Notes: generated by a model not told the origin, from the sequence alone. A stretch of 64,000 nucleotides of DNA from Lumbricus rubellus (GCA_945859605.1 OX243811.1:58938044-59002043), one strand, 5' to 3'; positions 12,701-24,749 are shown, counted from the first letter of the stretch. Made by a program: numbers and translations.

Positions 12701-15700
12701 AATCAGATCAGATCAATTGAATGATTATTGTCATGGTAGACATAGTAGGCCTATAATTAACTTTGCACAGGAAGGGTTGTTTATATAAAATATGCTGTAG
12801 AGTGTAGATACGTGCCTTCTTGTAATCGCGAATGAATATTGTTTTAACATAAATATTTCTTATTTAATTGTTTCAGTTCGTCCAGACAAAAACGAAAGAC
12901 TTCTCCGCTCTTGGTGCAAGGGAAAACATGAAGACGAAAAACAGATTCATTAACATCATCCCATGTAATAAAGTATTATTTTGCAATTAGTTCTTGCAAG
13001 CTATTATTGACACGTCGTGCTAGTTGCTTAATTTGATGTGTTCCCGTACAATTTATTCGAGTTTTGGGAATATTGCTGCCATGTTTCTAAGCTATGAGTT
13101 GACCACATTTTTAGTCTAGTTAATTGAAATTATATAAGCTTATACAAAAAGCCATTTCATATTTTATTGGCCTACTTATAGGGTCAAAGAAATAGCCTAT
13201 AGGGACCAATGCAGAGCCGAAGCATTCAATCACAATCTTACAGCAGTTTGAACAATGAACATGAAACTAAAATTATGTTTTCAGTTTAAGTTAAGCCTAC
13301 ATTAACTATTTACAGCGTCATTTAATTTCTCGTAGCACGTCGGTCCAATAGTCAGTCCAATTTGTTTTATTTAGCCTACACGAAACTGTTAACAAAACGG
13401 CAATAATGAATTTTACCAGTGTATTAAATGCTCGCTGAGATATTTTGCTAATTTTTCTCGTAGTTCGTGAGTGAATGAAGCAACTCATTTGTTAGATAAA
13501 ATTATGTGAAATTGTTTTTCTCTTCCTAAGATGATTGGAATCGAGTTGTTTTATCCCGAACGACAAATGGCGATTCTTCTGAATACATCAATGCCAGCTA
13601 CATTCAGGTAAAACCATAGTCCAGTTAGCGTAAACACTAGACGGCCTCTTCTAAGATAATATTTGAATTTTCTATAGGCCTACTAGGTGTCTAAATATTA
13701 TAGGCCTAGGCCTTCAGATAAAATAAGCTACCTATGGTGTAGGCTACTCATGCCTGTAACCTGGTTCTTGCTTTGAGCTACACATACATGACATAGCTTC
13801 TCGTTGAAGGAAATCAGAAATTAGAAATTAAAACTTTGATATATTATAACTACATTTAATATTTGTTATATTGCATTTGATCTTCATTTGAAATGGTCTA
13901 TAGGCTAAATCTGTTTTCCTCGTTTTGCCAGTGTTATTGATATTGATTAATTGACAACATTTGGCAGTGGCATAATTACAATGGCACAGCCAAGTGTGTG
14001 AACTTTCAGATTAATGAAACATTATTCAATATTCATTACAAACATTTGTAGTGTTGTGTTGTCTCTTTTTTCAGGGCTATGATGACTCAGACAAGTTCAT
14101 AGCAACGCAAGGTAATTCCCCCATTAATCGTTCTCACCTTTTTTCTATTACTTTTTGTACTTAAACTTGTGACTGCAATTAAAATGTCTTTCGCGACGAC
14201 ATCAAATGTACAATTATACATCGATCGATTTTGCACCAGAACAAAATCAACAAATTCCACATAAGGCCCTACAGGTTTTGTACTTTGAGGGCCTACAGGT
14301 TTCAGCTGTTGTAACATCGTAAATTTCTAATCTGTTCACTTTTGCCTGTGTTAAGCTAAGTCTGATCTGCATGCCGCCATAATCGATGACTTAACTGTCA
14401 GTAAAAGACGTCACTGTCCTATATTCTTCACTCCGAGTCTTGGTTTATGAGTAGGCTCATCCTATTAGTTGGAAACAAGCGCACGAAAGCGCATGGCGTC
14501 AACCGGAATGAATAAGAAATTAAAACGTTGATATAACTATATTTAATATTTGTTATATTGCATTTCCAAAATTTGCTGTTCCATTACATAATAGACCTAC
14601 TACTAATTTTACTCAGCAATCTCTGTTTTTCCTAAGCATTTAAATTTCTTCACATCGAAGTTTACGCTATCAGAATGCCTCTGATTTGTCATTCTGCGAA
14701 AAGCAATATATAAACCTATGGTTAGGCCTACGATACAATTCTCGGACTCTGTTTTCTGCAGGACCTCGTGTTGAAACCGTGAACGATTTCTGGAGAATGA
14801 TTTTTGAGAAAGATATTCGTCTCATTGTCATGATCACAAAATTGGTAGAAAATCAAAAGGTAGGCTAACTATTGTTAACTGAGTTAGGCATAGGTCAAAG
14901 TGAAATTGAAATCACATAAGCTTGTCTAGACCTGGCGCATACTATTAGACTGACTGAACTTTTTACTTGATTAAGTTTACACACGTTAACACAGACACAA
15001 AATATCTGACAATATATAACTCACAGTCATTAACGCTTATATGTTATGTCCGTTCGTATAACCCATATAATGCTATAAATTATGTAAAATAGTCATTATT
15101 CGCAAAAAATTGTGAATTTAGAAATTTTGAAATTTAGCTGTAGCCTACTCTAAACACACACGTGTTACCGTGGCAACAATTGAATGGTCTTTCATATGCG
15201 ATGCTCTTCTTTTTTAGTTGCCTTTAGACTTGAATAAACTAGGCCCTATTGGACGCGAATATTTAAACCAATGAACCATTCCTACATTAATTAATTTTAT
15301 GGAAACTTTTGAAACTGTTCAAATCAAGCAGGCCTATGCTTCAGGTTATTGCTAGACTATGCCATTGTGATTGCCTCAGACGTGTTACAATTTCATATCC
15401 GCGTAGCTGTTATTCAAACTGTTTCTTATCAAGTGTTTATAGCAGTTTTAACACAAGTGTTCATTATTTTATTTGATGTATCAAGGTTAAGTGTGAGAAG
15501 TATTGGCCTAATGTCGGACAATCCGTTGCTTACGATGACATGACTGTAACAACAAAGTCCGAAGATTCTTGGCCTGATTACACTGTGAGGCAGATCGTGG
15601 CAAATAAGGTAAGCTCATAGAAACTTGTTCATGATTCTGTAGATAATTGTTACATAGAAACTACTTTAAGTACTTCGTGAGCTTGAGCTTCAAGAAGCAA

Positions 15701-18700
15701 GACCAAACATTTGCAATGATACTTCAATGGCATGATTATTTAAACTATTACTATTTAGCATAAGATTTTGGGTTACCAAGACTTTAGTGTTAAACAACTT
15801 GAAACTCGATTGCTTAAGACTGACAAGTATATGTGATGCGATCTGCCAAAATCAGGATATGTCGCACGATATCATTGTTGAGATAATTATACGGTAGTCG
15901 ATTTTTAGTGAAATTTTGTGATTTCAGAATTCTCAAGTAATTGAACTGGTACAGTGGCATTATATGGCTTGGCCAGACCATGGAGTTCCGACGGACGCCA
16001 AAGGTTTCCTGGAATTTCGTAGAAAGGTTCGCCAACATGTAATGCCAGACAAATATACTCTTGTGCATTGCAGGTAAAAATTGTTGGATTGTCTTACTTT
16101 CTAAAACTTTTAATTATATGTAAATTAATGTTACACAAAATATGCCATATGCACCTCATAAAGTAGAGCTTCTAGAGCAGCGCCGGTAAATAGACCACCA
16201 TTGAAAGTAGAGCAATCTAACCTAAAGTTATAGCGTAGGCTAATTGTATGTGTCCATGTCACATGCATATCGTGCACAATCATGTAAGTACATGTAGGCC
16301 TGTATCCTTTTGCCTCAGAAGAAGGTATACGAGTTGCAGGGAATGGATGCCAAATAGGTATACAATTATTTGATTGGTAACATTGGAGAATATCACAGCA
16401 ATATGTCTACATCTGAATGTTGCTCATACTCTTGCAGTGCAGGCGCTGGAAGAACCGGTGCTTTCATCGCCATTGATTATCTATTGGAACAGGAGAAATT
16501 GGAATTCGACGTTGATGTCCACAGTTGTCTTAAACAGTTGCGAGACCAACGAGCGTCAATGATTCAAAACCTGGTATGCAGATTAAAAGTCATGTGCCAT
16601 TGTAGGCCTACGTTATAAAATCGACTATAGGCCTACAGTAACTGTACGTTGTTATATCCATTGACGCAGAGTCATATACACCGTAGATGAAGGTAGTTTG
16701 CTACATGTTTAACGACACTGCCGTATAAAAGATGATTAGTGTCGCCCTCCTCCTTTATCTATTTACCACAGGAACTCTAGCTGCACTATCTAGTATTAAT
16801 TTTGACTGGATGGGTACGCCAACATTTTTAATCGTTTACTATTAAGGCTACCAACAGACACGATAGGCCTACTAAGATAACAAGCTGATTTTATACAATT
16901 GTTTTTTAAGAAGCGCTTATTACGATCCGCAGTCAGAAAATCAGAGGAAGGCAATTGTAGCATAATTATGTGCAAATATATATTTTGTGAATTACATGGA
17001 CCTATAATATATAGACAATGTATATGCCCAGCGCAAGTTGGATGGAGAACACTCAACTTGTGAAACCTGATAAATTACATTTACTGTGAGGTATCTAACT
17101 TTGCATTTTTTATTTTAACCATAATTATAAAAACTTGAAAGTATGTTTGTGCATTATTTAGGCGCAGTATAAATTCGTTCATACCGCTCTTCTGGTCGCT
17201 TTCACGGTCGGAGAGACAGCTGTTCCAGTTGAACGATTTCTCTCAACTTTTAAAACTTGGCAAGAGAAGAAGAACGACGGATCTGATAAATCGGTGATGG
17301 AAATACAGTTCGATGTAAGAATTCATCTATGAATAAAGCATCGACAAATTAAAATCAACCTATAACAGTTATTAACCACTTTGCCGGCTACCCCGATTAA
17401 TTATAGTCGTCAATTTTATATACGATTATATGCCGGTCGGCTGCTAATAAAAACAGTTAGTATATTAAGTAAGGTTTTCTTTTAGACTGAATAGGCGGCG
17501 TTCACAGTTACATGTATAGTCGTAGCCAAATTATAGATTGGTTTGGTGGTGCTATAGAGTCAATGTCGTGATCCAAATATCTGAATAATCGTAATAAATA
17601 GAATAATTGCGATAAGTTTAAAAGCTTTGACTTTATGACTCTAATGATGATGATGGTTATAATGATGACGACGATGATGCGTAGAAGGAAGGAGCAGAGA
17701 AACATGATTGTGGTGGTAGTGCTGTTGTTGTTGATGATGATGATGATGCTGCTGATGATGATGATGGCGATGACGATGATGATGGGAAGCACAAAGAGAT
17801 GAAGCACAAAGAGATGAAGAATAAGAGAAGGATAGTTGTTGAAGTGATGCTGCTACTGCTGCTGACCAAAGAACTATGATGGATTAATGATGATGCGACT
17901 GTATCTAATAGTACAGATATAATATAGGCTAATTTATTATATTAAATGCATTGAAATGTAGTTGATGTCGCGGTGATAGTGATAATGATGGTGACGATTT
18001 GAATATTTTAATGACCTTGTAACAACATGAGAGTCTGAAGTTTATTGATCGTTTTGTAGACATTAGAATCCATAGAGGACAATCCGGACGAAATTGGTAT
18101 GTTACTTTCTTTACATTATAGACATGAAATATTGCAGAATTAGTCTTAATCGCTTTTCTGTCGGCGTCATATCACACCGCGTGGGAGAGCTTGTCAGTAT
18201 TATCGGACAATTGCTGTAAATTATATGGCATGGCATGCTGCACGACTAATTAAATTCAAGCTAAAAAACGCTGGCTTGATATCTTATTATCGTGATCTTA
18301 GGCAGCATACTATCAAATTTTGGAACCAACGGTAGACTTCGGTATAGCTTCTGACGATCTTAACATGTACAAAAATATATTCTTTGCTTTGTTTAGGAGT
18401 GTTTTCGGGCAATACTACCTGTCATAATGTGTCGACCAAATTTGTTAACCGAATTTTCCTAATAACATTCAATATTAATAGGGTTGTTGATTTAATCGCG
18501 TTAACGCGTGCGATTAACGCGTTAAAAAAATTTGCGATTAAAAACGTTAACGCATTAATCGCACGCGTTAATTAGATCTGATTAAAATGGGATCAGAGGC
18601 AGAAAACTCGTTTTAAACGGAAGGCTCATACTTAAAACTAGTGATACATTCTTTGGTAAATATTCCCAAAAAGAATTTGAGTGGGCTATTATCGTAGCAA

Positions 18701-21700
18701 TTCTTTGCTCAATTATCGCCTAACATGCGTTTAACGCTAACGATGAGTCGTCGACATCAGTCGCATCGCATCGTCCACTAAAGTTGTTTCCTCACCCTGT
18801 CAGACTACGTTGGTTGAACTCCAGGATATGGCAAGACCATTGGATCCAGGTTTCAAATGATAAAATGTTTACAGAAGGACAACTGAGACGAAATTTGGCA
18901 AGAACCGCAACCTCTTGTGAAAAATTGTGACTAAATAATGAGGTTCAATATAGATCTAGTAGACCTACTGTTGTTAATTAATAAGAGCATCCCTTGAACC
19001 GACCAATATAAATAAACTGGTCTGCATATACAATTGACGGAATAAATAATTAATTTTGATAGTCAGAAAACGGTTGTCTAATTCTCATTTAGGTATATAG
19101 GCCTATAATTTGAATTAAAGATGGCTCAAATGAAAAAATAACGGGATTTTGAGGTTTTGACTGATTTGAACAGTGTTTCAAATCAATTCTGTCTGTCATA
19201 CAAAACGGTTCAATAAACTAAATGCAGATTAAATAGGCCCAAGCCAAAGGTATTATGTTTGCAATAGAAAGAATGCATTCAGTCATCAAAATTATATGCT
19301 TCAGGGGTCCTTAGAAAATAGTAAGATTAATATATTTGACAGAAATGTATTGCGATTAATTTGGCGTTAATTGCGATAAAAAAAAATAATCGCGCTATTA
19401 ATTTCGATTAAAATTTTTAATCGAACAACAGCCCTAAATATTAATATTCAGTCAAAATCCATTATAGGCAGAAGCAGGTTTCTATTGACCTACGACATTC
19501 TCAAAGTGTGTTTTGTAGATGGTTTTTGGAAGATCTGCTCTCAATGAAATACAATACTAGGTAGGATTTACACATGAAAGTTACCAGAAAACAACATAAT
19601 ATTAAATTATTATATCTGTGTCTTGTCTGTTTGTCTTACCTGTGTAGCCCAACACTGCGTCTGGTCCAATTCTGTTGAGCAACGCAAGATGATAGAAATG
19701 GGTGCCGTGTTTGTCCAGGTAAGCCTGAGCATTGTGGTTGAACTGAGGATTATAACTACTGGCATAGAAATTGTAGCAGTATTATAATGGGTAGAACCTT
19801 ACAGAAAGCCTGCATAATTATAATTATGTTAGTCTGCCATGTTTAAGCTACGTCCAGCATACAATTTCGACTAGGCAGCGAAAGGTTCCAAACAGATCAT
19901 GAAGATCTGTTTGAAATAGGCTCAATTGGTCATGCCGTCTCAAGCAGCGAGTAGGTATTCGTCTTCATGGAAGGAATAATGACTGTTGTACTGTATTGTA
20001 TCTGACCACTTAATTATTAAGCGCTTCTCACAGCAAGAGACTTTCAGAAGCGCTCTCAGTGCGTGCAGCCCGAGAGAAAATCAGATTTTGAGACGAGATA
20101 ATGTGTCGAAAGACTACCAGAGAGGATGACAGAGCGAACTGATGAGGAAGTTCATTTATAAAAAAGAACACATGCAGGCAAATGATCTGGATTGAGCCGT
20201 AGCGGTCCTGACGCGGGGGAAAAAGAAGTCCAAGCCGCTCAGAGGACCTAAGAGGACGCAGCGAAGTGGCAGAGAGAGGGCGAAGTGTATTAGGATCACA
20301 AAGACAGGCTTACGTCGGAGCAAGACCCAGTTGAGACTTGAGAAAAAATAAGAACTTTGAATTGTAAATAAAAAACTTTGAATAATGCACAGTTATTTGA
20401 TCCTCAAAGTTGAACCAATGAGGTCATACAGTCAAAGAACGTTATAGATTAGAGCAACATTACAACTAAATCAGGTACGGTAATCGAGATGTTTTATCTT
20501 TAGCCAAGTTACATACATGTATTTTTAGTTGAATTGTGAACTCGATTTTTAGCCTCAGTGATATGCAGTAAAATGTAAATTGGCAAAAGTGAGGCGGGAA
20601 ACACCAGGCCACTCAGCATGTTCTGCATCATACAATAATTAGACCTATGTATCTTTTGTCAGAGTTTGAAACGGAAGGATGCGTACATATCAATGAAGTT
20701 ACCAGATTCTCCTACGGATTTCTGGTCTTTGTGCAAGGAACAGAAGAGTGTCGTTGTAATCTTTATAGGTGGTCAAACTCAGGTAAACATTGTGCAACTG
20801 CAGTAGCCAATTTTTTTGTGGATCACACGTCTCTTGTTCTGGATTTACTGATTTTGATATGCATGTCAATATTTTAAAATTTAAGTGGTCAATTCCTGGT
20901 AAACGAAGTGCTGTTCTAATAAGTTATATTATTTTCGCTATCAAAGATATTGCTATTGCTTTTTTGTGTCGTAAAATTATTTGGCTAACCCAAATTTGGG
21001 ATTTCAAATAGGCTAACGTAACTCAATGAGACCAATGGTTCACTTTAATAATAACTGAATAAATGTTATAAAATAAGTGGCTCAATAGGAAAACAAAAGT
21101 GTGCATTGTGCAACAATGCAAATTGTAGTAGCATTGTTATTATTAGTCTGAATGAGAATTATATACAACAGAATCGGCCTACACAAGAAAGAACACCTGA
21201 AACATGATAATTGAACACTGGCTGTTTCTATCTTTTTCAAGAGTACAGACATTCAGTTTTTTCCGACAAAAGACAAGTCAATAGTTTGCAAAGATTGCAC
21301 GATGATATGTGAAAGCGAAACTTCAGAGAACTTTGGTTCACGTCTCATTGTAACGGAGTGTATGAATTCTGATGATGTCTACGCAAATGTTTCTACACCA
21401 TCTACAGATATCTATGAAAACGCTGTGAGTTTAGGCAGATTAGAAAAGTAGGCATAGATGCTGACAAGTTCCCACCGAAGAACAAGGTTGAGAGTCATTT
21501 AGGGTTGGTAACTCAGTATACGAATATGCCTATGTTAAGCTATATCTAGGCCTCATGATCTTAATTATTACCTTTGGTCCAATAATTAATTATTTTGCAA
21601 TCTAATTCAATTATTATTAACCAGAAAATCATATTTACCAATTATCTGATTGAGATTCGATTTACTAATTTGCTGCTTTACTATTTCGAATAATTGTGTA

Positions 21701-24037
21701 ACACAAATTGAATAGTAGCCTATTGCTGGAGAGCTGGCTAAAGAAAACACTATAGTGGTATATTAAGATGTTTATAAGCGAAGCAGGACGTTTTGGCGCC
21801 GCCGTTTTGGCGCCGGACGTTTTGGCGCGACCGTTTTGGCGCCGGACGTTTTGGCGCCGGAATTTCTTCACCCCCGTTCTAGAGTATAAAAATTATCATA
21901 TTGTAGGTAATCGTAGGAGGTTCATTTACGCACATTTTGAGGTAAATTTTTTAATGATATTCCATGCCATTCAAAAGTTATGCCCGAAATAGCTATGAAT
22001 GTATGCATAAGACATGCGTCGTGAGGGTCGGTTAGGATCAGATTAGGCGTCGTGAGGGCCGGTTAGGGTTAGGTATAGGGTTATTGTAGACATTCAGTCC
22101 CATATAGGGTACAGATTACGGTTAATTATTACACCACTGAATTAAACTTGAAAAATAAATATTACACTTCGTACTGAATTATTTGTAAACTGAACCGAAA
22201 ATAAGCTGCTGAGATCAATTTTTACATGGGCGCCAAAACGGCGGCGCCAAAACGGCGGTGCCAAAACGGCGGCGCCAAAACGGTCGCGCCAAAACGGCGG
22301 CGCCAAAACGGTCGCGCCAAAACGGCGGCGCCAAAACGTCACGTACCGGTTTATATGCTATTGAAATTGCTATGAATGTCGAACAGGTAACGCATGTGGC
22401 ACAGTACATGTGCATAATTATGCATAATAATTATAAAGGCAGCATCATATTATTTTTACAGTGATGCTAATGTAACTGCCAGTACCGGTAGTGATGCTAC
22501 AGTCAGTTTGTTTATTTTCTTTAACAAGGGACAGAATTCGATACGAGCTCAAATTACAGTTCTGAAAGTTACAGAACCGATCACTCTGAGATCTGGTGAT
22601 AAAGATTCGCTCTTTTCGTTGTACAAGGCCGTTCATATCGCGATATCAGCCAAGAATTCCTGTCCAGTTATGGTGGTCACCAGGTAGACCATAAGAACAT
22701 AATTATCTAGCCTACTTTATAAGTCATAATCGTCCCTATTGTCTCTACTAATGGACTGAATAATCATCTTGCTTTACTATTAAGGTGGACAATTCCTGTT
22801 TAGTGAGAAAGCTATTACTTCTAACTGTATGCACTATGCACTATAGATTCATTTGATTTAGCCAATTTATGATCATTAAACTAGAACACTGAATGTTACA
22901 TCAAAATGACTTCTTGGGTTTACACTTTTGTTTATAGGCAATTATGTTTTGCAAGAACATAATCATCATGTGAAGTCATCACAATAAATAGTCGTAATGT
23001 TGTTCATCCTGCTTACAACGTCTTACTCAAGCATGTTTCAATGAATTTTTAGAACCGATTGCTCTTTGAATGGATTCTGTTTGGCTGCCTTCAACGCTTT
23101 CGAAATGATAGAACACGAGAAAGAAGTTGATCTTTATCAGATTGTACTTAACATCAGGAAATCAAAGAAGGAACTATTTCAGTCACTGGTAAATACAGGG
23201 CCGGATTAAGGCATGTTCAACATGTTCGGCCGAACAGGGGCCCCCACACTTTAGGGGGCCCCCACAAATGTGTAAAAAAAATTTTTTAGCAAATTTTAGC
23301 CATAATTATATGACTATTTTCAGAAAAATTTCGCAAATGACTAAAAAAAAGGTCATCAACTTTTTTGGCGGATAATTTTTAAAATTTTCCGCAAAAAAAT
23401 CCCGAACAGGGCCCCCACAAAAATTCCCGAACAGGGCCCCGACATTACTTAATCCGGCCCTGGGTAAATAAACAATTAAACATGCAGGCCTACGGTAGTA
23501 GACTGTGCTAAGATGCTATCCGTTTAGGTTCATCTAGAACTAACTGGAGACGAGCGTCAAATAGGAAAACTTGTCAGATTAAAAATATCTGGCAAACTGC
23601 AATATAGGCTTGCAAGTAACTAATTATATGAAAGCCTGTAGTGACGTTGCTAAGTGATGTGAGTAAATGCCTGCTTTTCTTTCTTGCTGCATATTCCACT
23701 ATGAAGATCGAAATGTCATGTTGTTTTATTGAAGCCAATCGCATTAAAGGACAGCATCGCAATAATTATGCTACATAATCTGTTATTACGGTGAAATGGG
23801 GAGAATATCGTAAGCTCAATGGTTCACCATTAATGCCGATTGTTTAAATATATTTTAAGTATAGGTATCTTGAATGTGTGTATTGAGTCATTTTGATTTA
23901 TGTAGGCCCTATGCTTTTAAGGAAGAAAAACCCTTCATATGTATAAGCCTATGTTTAACTCACTACAGGTTTCCTTTGTCGAGTTGCACGATCTCATTGG
24001 AAGTCATACTAGGCCAATCAGATCGTCGACAGCATAG
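2072..24037 (+). CDS. Receptor-type tyrosine phosphatase gene A (25 exons, 5' partial)
   Basis: Single-pass plasma-membrane receptor phosphatase, assembled by hand from splice sites. Exons: 2072-2209, 6056-6187, 6775-6897, 7688-7816, 8322-8456, 9291-9413, 9628-9753, 10703-10817, 11206-11267, 11755-11894, 12877-12964, 13531-13607, 14075-14111, 14762-14859, 15486-15608, 15928-16073, 16438-16573, 17162-17314, 18060-18096, 19648-19718, 20663-20768, 21249-21424, 22529-22683, 23053-23188, 23969-24037. Every junction keeps the frame, giving about 942 residues ending in TAG. The order is laminin-type EGF, EGF, five calcium-binding EGFs, transmembrane helix, phosphatase D1, pseudo-D2. All EGF exons are phase 1-1, the usual shuffling class. 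By analogy with gene B, the signal peptide and WSC exons should lie left of the window. All introns are GT-AG except the one after 11267. D1 should remove phosphate from tyrosines; the ligand is unknown. Confidence 0.87.
3557..4228. mobile_element. Nested foldback element with imperfect inverted arms
   Basis: The stretch 3557-3690 is repeated in inverted, diverged form at about 4105-4228; shared parts include TTCCAATTTGTACAT and AATACAATGTGGAAGAGGCG. The 11-mer GCTACCGGGGT flanks it directly on both sides (3546-3556 and 4229-4239) and reads as a target duplication. No coding potential seen. Confidence 0.6.
3763..3892. repeat. Tandem 65-bp duplication with telomere-like CTAACCCTAA motifs
   Basis: Units 3763-3827 and 3828-3892 are nearly identical. 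Each contains ACTAACCCTAACACTAACCC followed by CGACCCTCACGAT. The complement of the last part recurs in the element at 21777-22348. Confidence 0.8.
4500..5323 (+). mobile_element. LINE 3' fragment inside the minisatellite-ended element
   Basis: Translation with several stops recovers LILQKRAVRFVA, then HNQLPELYL, then a GP..NSIPLDIRSLPYLRLFK region. This matches the layout of the LINE at 1-681. A 3' untranslated region with CTAACGGGACC follows, and a (TATGT)n tail ends near 5323. The fragment is decayed and 5'-truncated. Confidence 0.6.
7250..7415 (-). mobile_element. LINE 3'-end fragment
   Basis: Reverse complement of the 3' terminus also seen at 56490-56570: a pyrimidine-rich end, GGGAGCGCTTCT, a GCGCTTTATAAA hairpin arm, then CAGATACAATA. 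A closely related minus-strand copy is at 19990-20165. Confidence 0.6.
8940..9100 (+). repeat. SINE/LINE 3'-tail fragment (GCGCTATATAA type)
   Basis: GAAGAGGCGCTATATAAG followed by a (GAAT)n-like tail. The same terminal hairpin type occurs at 25475-25520, 46398-46420 (minus strand) and about 60510. A diverged relative of the preceding 100 bp follows at 9140-9235. Element class uncertain. Confidence 0.4.
10703..11894 (+). CDS. Gene A transmembrane and juxtamembrane exons
   Basis: Exon 10703-10817 encodes a short extracellular stem, then a helix of about 25 hydrophobic residues (from IAGAVIGSIVGVILILIV) ended by RYWR, a type I stop-transfer signal. Exon 11206-11267 encodes a basic, polar juxtamembrane stretch (QNRKNKPQND). 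Exon 11755-11894 encodes the linker before the phosphatase domain (KLADPDKLKAEFE). The transmembrane exon has the same phase (in 1, out 2) as 62170-62272 of gene B and shares the AGAVIGSI core. The donor after 11267 reads GCAAGT, a GC-AG intron. Confidence 0.87.
12877..17314 (+). CDS. Gene A phosphatase domain D1 (catalytic)
   Basis: Eight exons encode a complete classical PTP domain. Visible motifs in order: KNRFINIIPYD (the KNRY/substrate loop), EYINASYI, the DFWRMIFEKDIRLIVMIT strand region, VKCEKYWP, the WPD loop MAWPDHGVP with the general-acid Asp, the P-loop HCSAGAGRTG split between exons 15928-16073 (Cys) and 16438-16573 (Arg), and the Q-loop region MIQNLAQYKFVH. All residues needed for cysteinyl-phosphate catalysis are present, so D1 should be active. 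Confidence 0.92.
17642..17800. repeat. Imperfect (GAT)n microsatellite
   Basis: Runs of GATGATGAT interrupted by GTT and GAC units. The overlapping Ser-rich or Ile-rich minus-strand ORFs are artefacts of this composition. Confidence 0.85.
18060..24037 (+). CDS. Gene A second phosphatase-like domain D2 (pseudophosphatase)
   Basis: Exons 18060-18096, 19648-19718, 20663-20768, 21249-21424, 22529-22683, 23053-23188 and 23969-24037 encode a second PTP-fold region. The KDAYISMKLPDSPTDFW segment matches the usual AYIATQGP/DFW region. The WPD loop is not recognisable. Where HCSxGxGRTG is expected the protein reads PVMVVTRTDCSLNG, so the nucleophile Cys and the Arg are out of register or absent. This follows the known pattern of inactive D2 domains in receptor phosphatases. 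Exon 23053-23188 is followed at once by a hAT MITE. The last exon is short and its ending (SSTA, stop) is the least certain part. Confidence 0.75.
18479..19436. mobile_element. Non-autonomous hAT-type element, TSD AATATTAA
   Basis: The ends TAGGGTTGTTG and CAACAGCCCTA are near-perfect inverted repeats. They are flanked by a perfect 8-bp direct repeat AATATTAA (18471-18478, 19437-19444). The subterminal region is rich in GCGATTAA and AACGCGTTAA motifs in both orientations, typical of hAT ends. TAGGG termini with an 8-bp TSD fit the hAT superfamily. There is no transposase ORF in the 958 bp. Confidence 0.85.
19990..20165 (-). mobile_element. LINE 3'-end fragment
   Basis: Same family and orientation as 7250-7415: tail complement TATTGTATCTGACCA, AAGCGCTTCTC, AGAAGCGCTCTCAGTGCGTG, then CGAGAGAAAA. 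It lies between exons 19648-19718 and 20663-20768 of gene A. Confidence 0.6.
21777..22348. mobile_element. Short element with inverted CGTTTTGGCGCC minisatellite ends
   Basis: The left end (about 21787-21860) holds five copies of a 14-bp unit CGTTTTGGCGCC plus two variable bases. The right end (about 22229-22340) holds seven or eight units in inverted orientation. The interior contains CGTGAGGGTCGGTTAGG (22021 onward), also present in complement in the larger element at 2508-5681, so the two are probably related. A weak direct repeat GTTTATA (21770-21776, 22349-22355) may be the target duplication. The boundaries are uncertain. Confidence 0.65.
23196..23462. mobile_element. hAT-type MITE beside a splice donor, TSD GGTAAATA
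   Basis: A 267-bp element with ends CAGGGCCGGATTAAG and CTTAATCCGGCCCTG. A perfect 8-bp duplication GGTAAATA lies on each side (23188-23195, 23463-23470). The left duplication overlaps the last base and the GT donor of the gene A exon ending at 23188, so the donor sequence now exists twice. The interior has G/C-rich GGGGCCCCC blocks. CAGGG termini with 8-bp TSDs fit hAT. Confidence 0.88.
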
Positions 24038-24231
24038 AACAATCTCAAGTTACTCTTTGACTTTGCTGAAGAGCTGGATGTTCAAACATCTTCACGATGA
24101 TCCTAACTCTTTTAAGTGGAACCTTAATTGTGAATACGGGTGTTGACTGTTTAGTCGTTATTCAGTTTGGTTTAGTATTTTATAGTGATAGGCCTATGTG
24201 GTAGGCCTACTAGAGTTTTCTTGCATTTTTT

Positions 24232-24237
24232 AATAAA
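24232..24237 (+). promoter_or_regulatory. Candidate polyadenylation signal of gene A
   Basis: AATAAA lies 195 bases after the gene A stop codon. A second AATAAA lies near 24324. The choice between them cannot be made from sequence. Confidence 0.45.
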
Positions 24238-24452
24238 TGCACACCCGCTTTACGGGTCAAACACCGAGTTTCGTGTCTCTAAGTAAACTGTGTCTTGTTG
24301 TAATGGTGTAACAGAAGCAAACAATAAACATAATTTAACGTTGAACCATGAACTGTTTTGTCTATAGTTTCTTGTCAACTAGCACGGTGAGTTAATTAGC
24401 TGATTGCTAACGCGCAATGCGCGCAACCAGATACTTTTTTATCAGTCTGAAA

Positions 24453-24749
24453 CTATGTTGATACACTAACAAACTGACTGTTTTTTAACGTTCTTCTGAT
24501 AACTCGTCGCCAGCTATGAGAGCATAGTAAAAAAAAGTAAAGTCCCATCCCGTTCCATGAGGAACACAGGGAGGCGCTCATCTCCTTTTCCATAGCCCTG
24601 AGCCAGCAATGGACGAATCCCAAGGTCCTGGACACGGGGCCAGTGTATCGCAGGACTTGCTGTTTACTTCCCAGCTTACGCCGGTACCAAATTATACTGC
24701 TTGGTGACAGAGGCACGTGTGCGTGAACAACTTGCCCAAGGTAGAGCAT
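24453..24749 (-). repeat. Dispersed-repeat fragment (HVPLSPSSIIWYR type)
   Basis: The minus-strand frame reads LGQVVHAHVPLSPSSIIWYR and later EKEMSASLCS. I recognise this phrase as a repeat-derived false protein common in invertebrate gene sets. It is not a credible gene. The repeat class is unknown to me. Confidence 0.4.

Larger units (their letters stand above)
9754..18059. other. Intronic stretches of gene A without recognised inserts
   Basis: Outside the listed exons this stretch is AT-rich intron. I see no gene, TIR element or LINE coding segment in it. It holds scattered TAGGCCTA palindromes, a GAT-rich microsatellite (17642-17800) and short ATC runs near 10340. Confidence 0.5.

Noticed and set aside
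17508..17869. Ser-rich and Ile-rich minus-strand ORFs
   Set aside because: Products of the GAT microsatellite.
24453..24749. 98-codon minus-strand ORF as a gene
   Set aside because: Recognised as a repeat-derived phrase seen in many invertebrate gene predictions.
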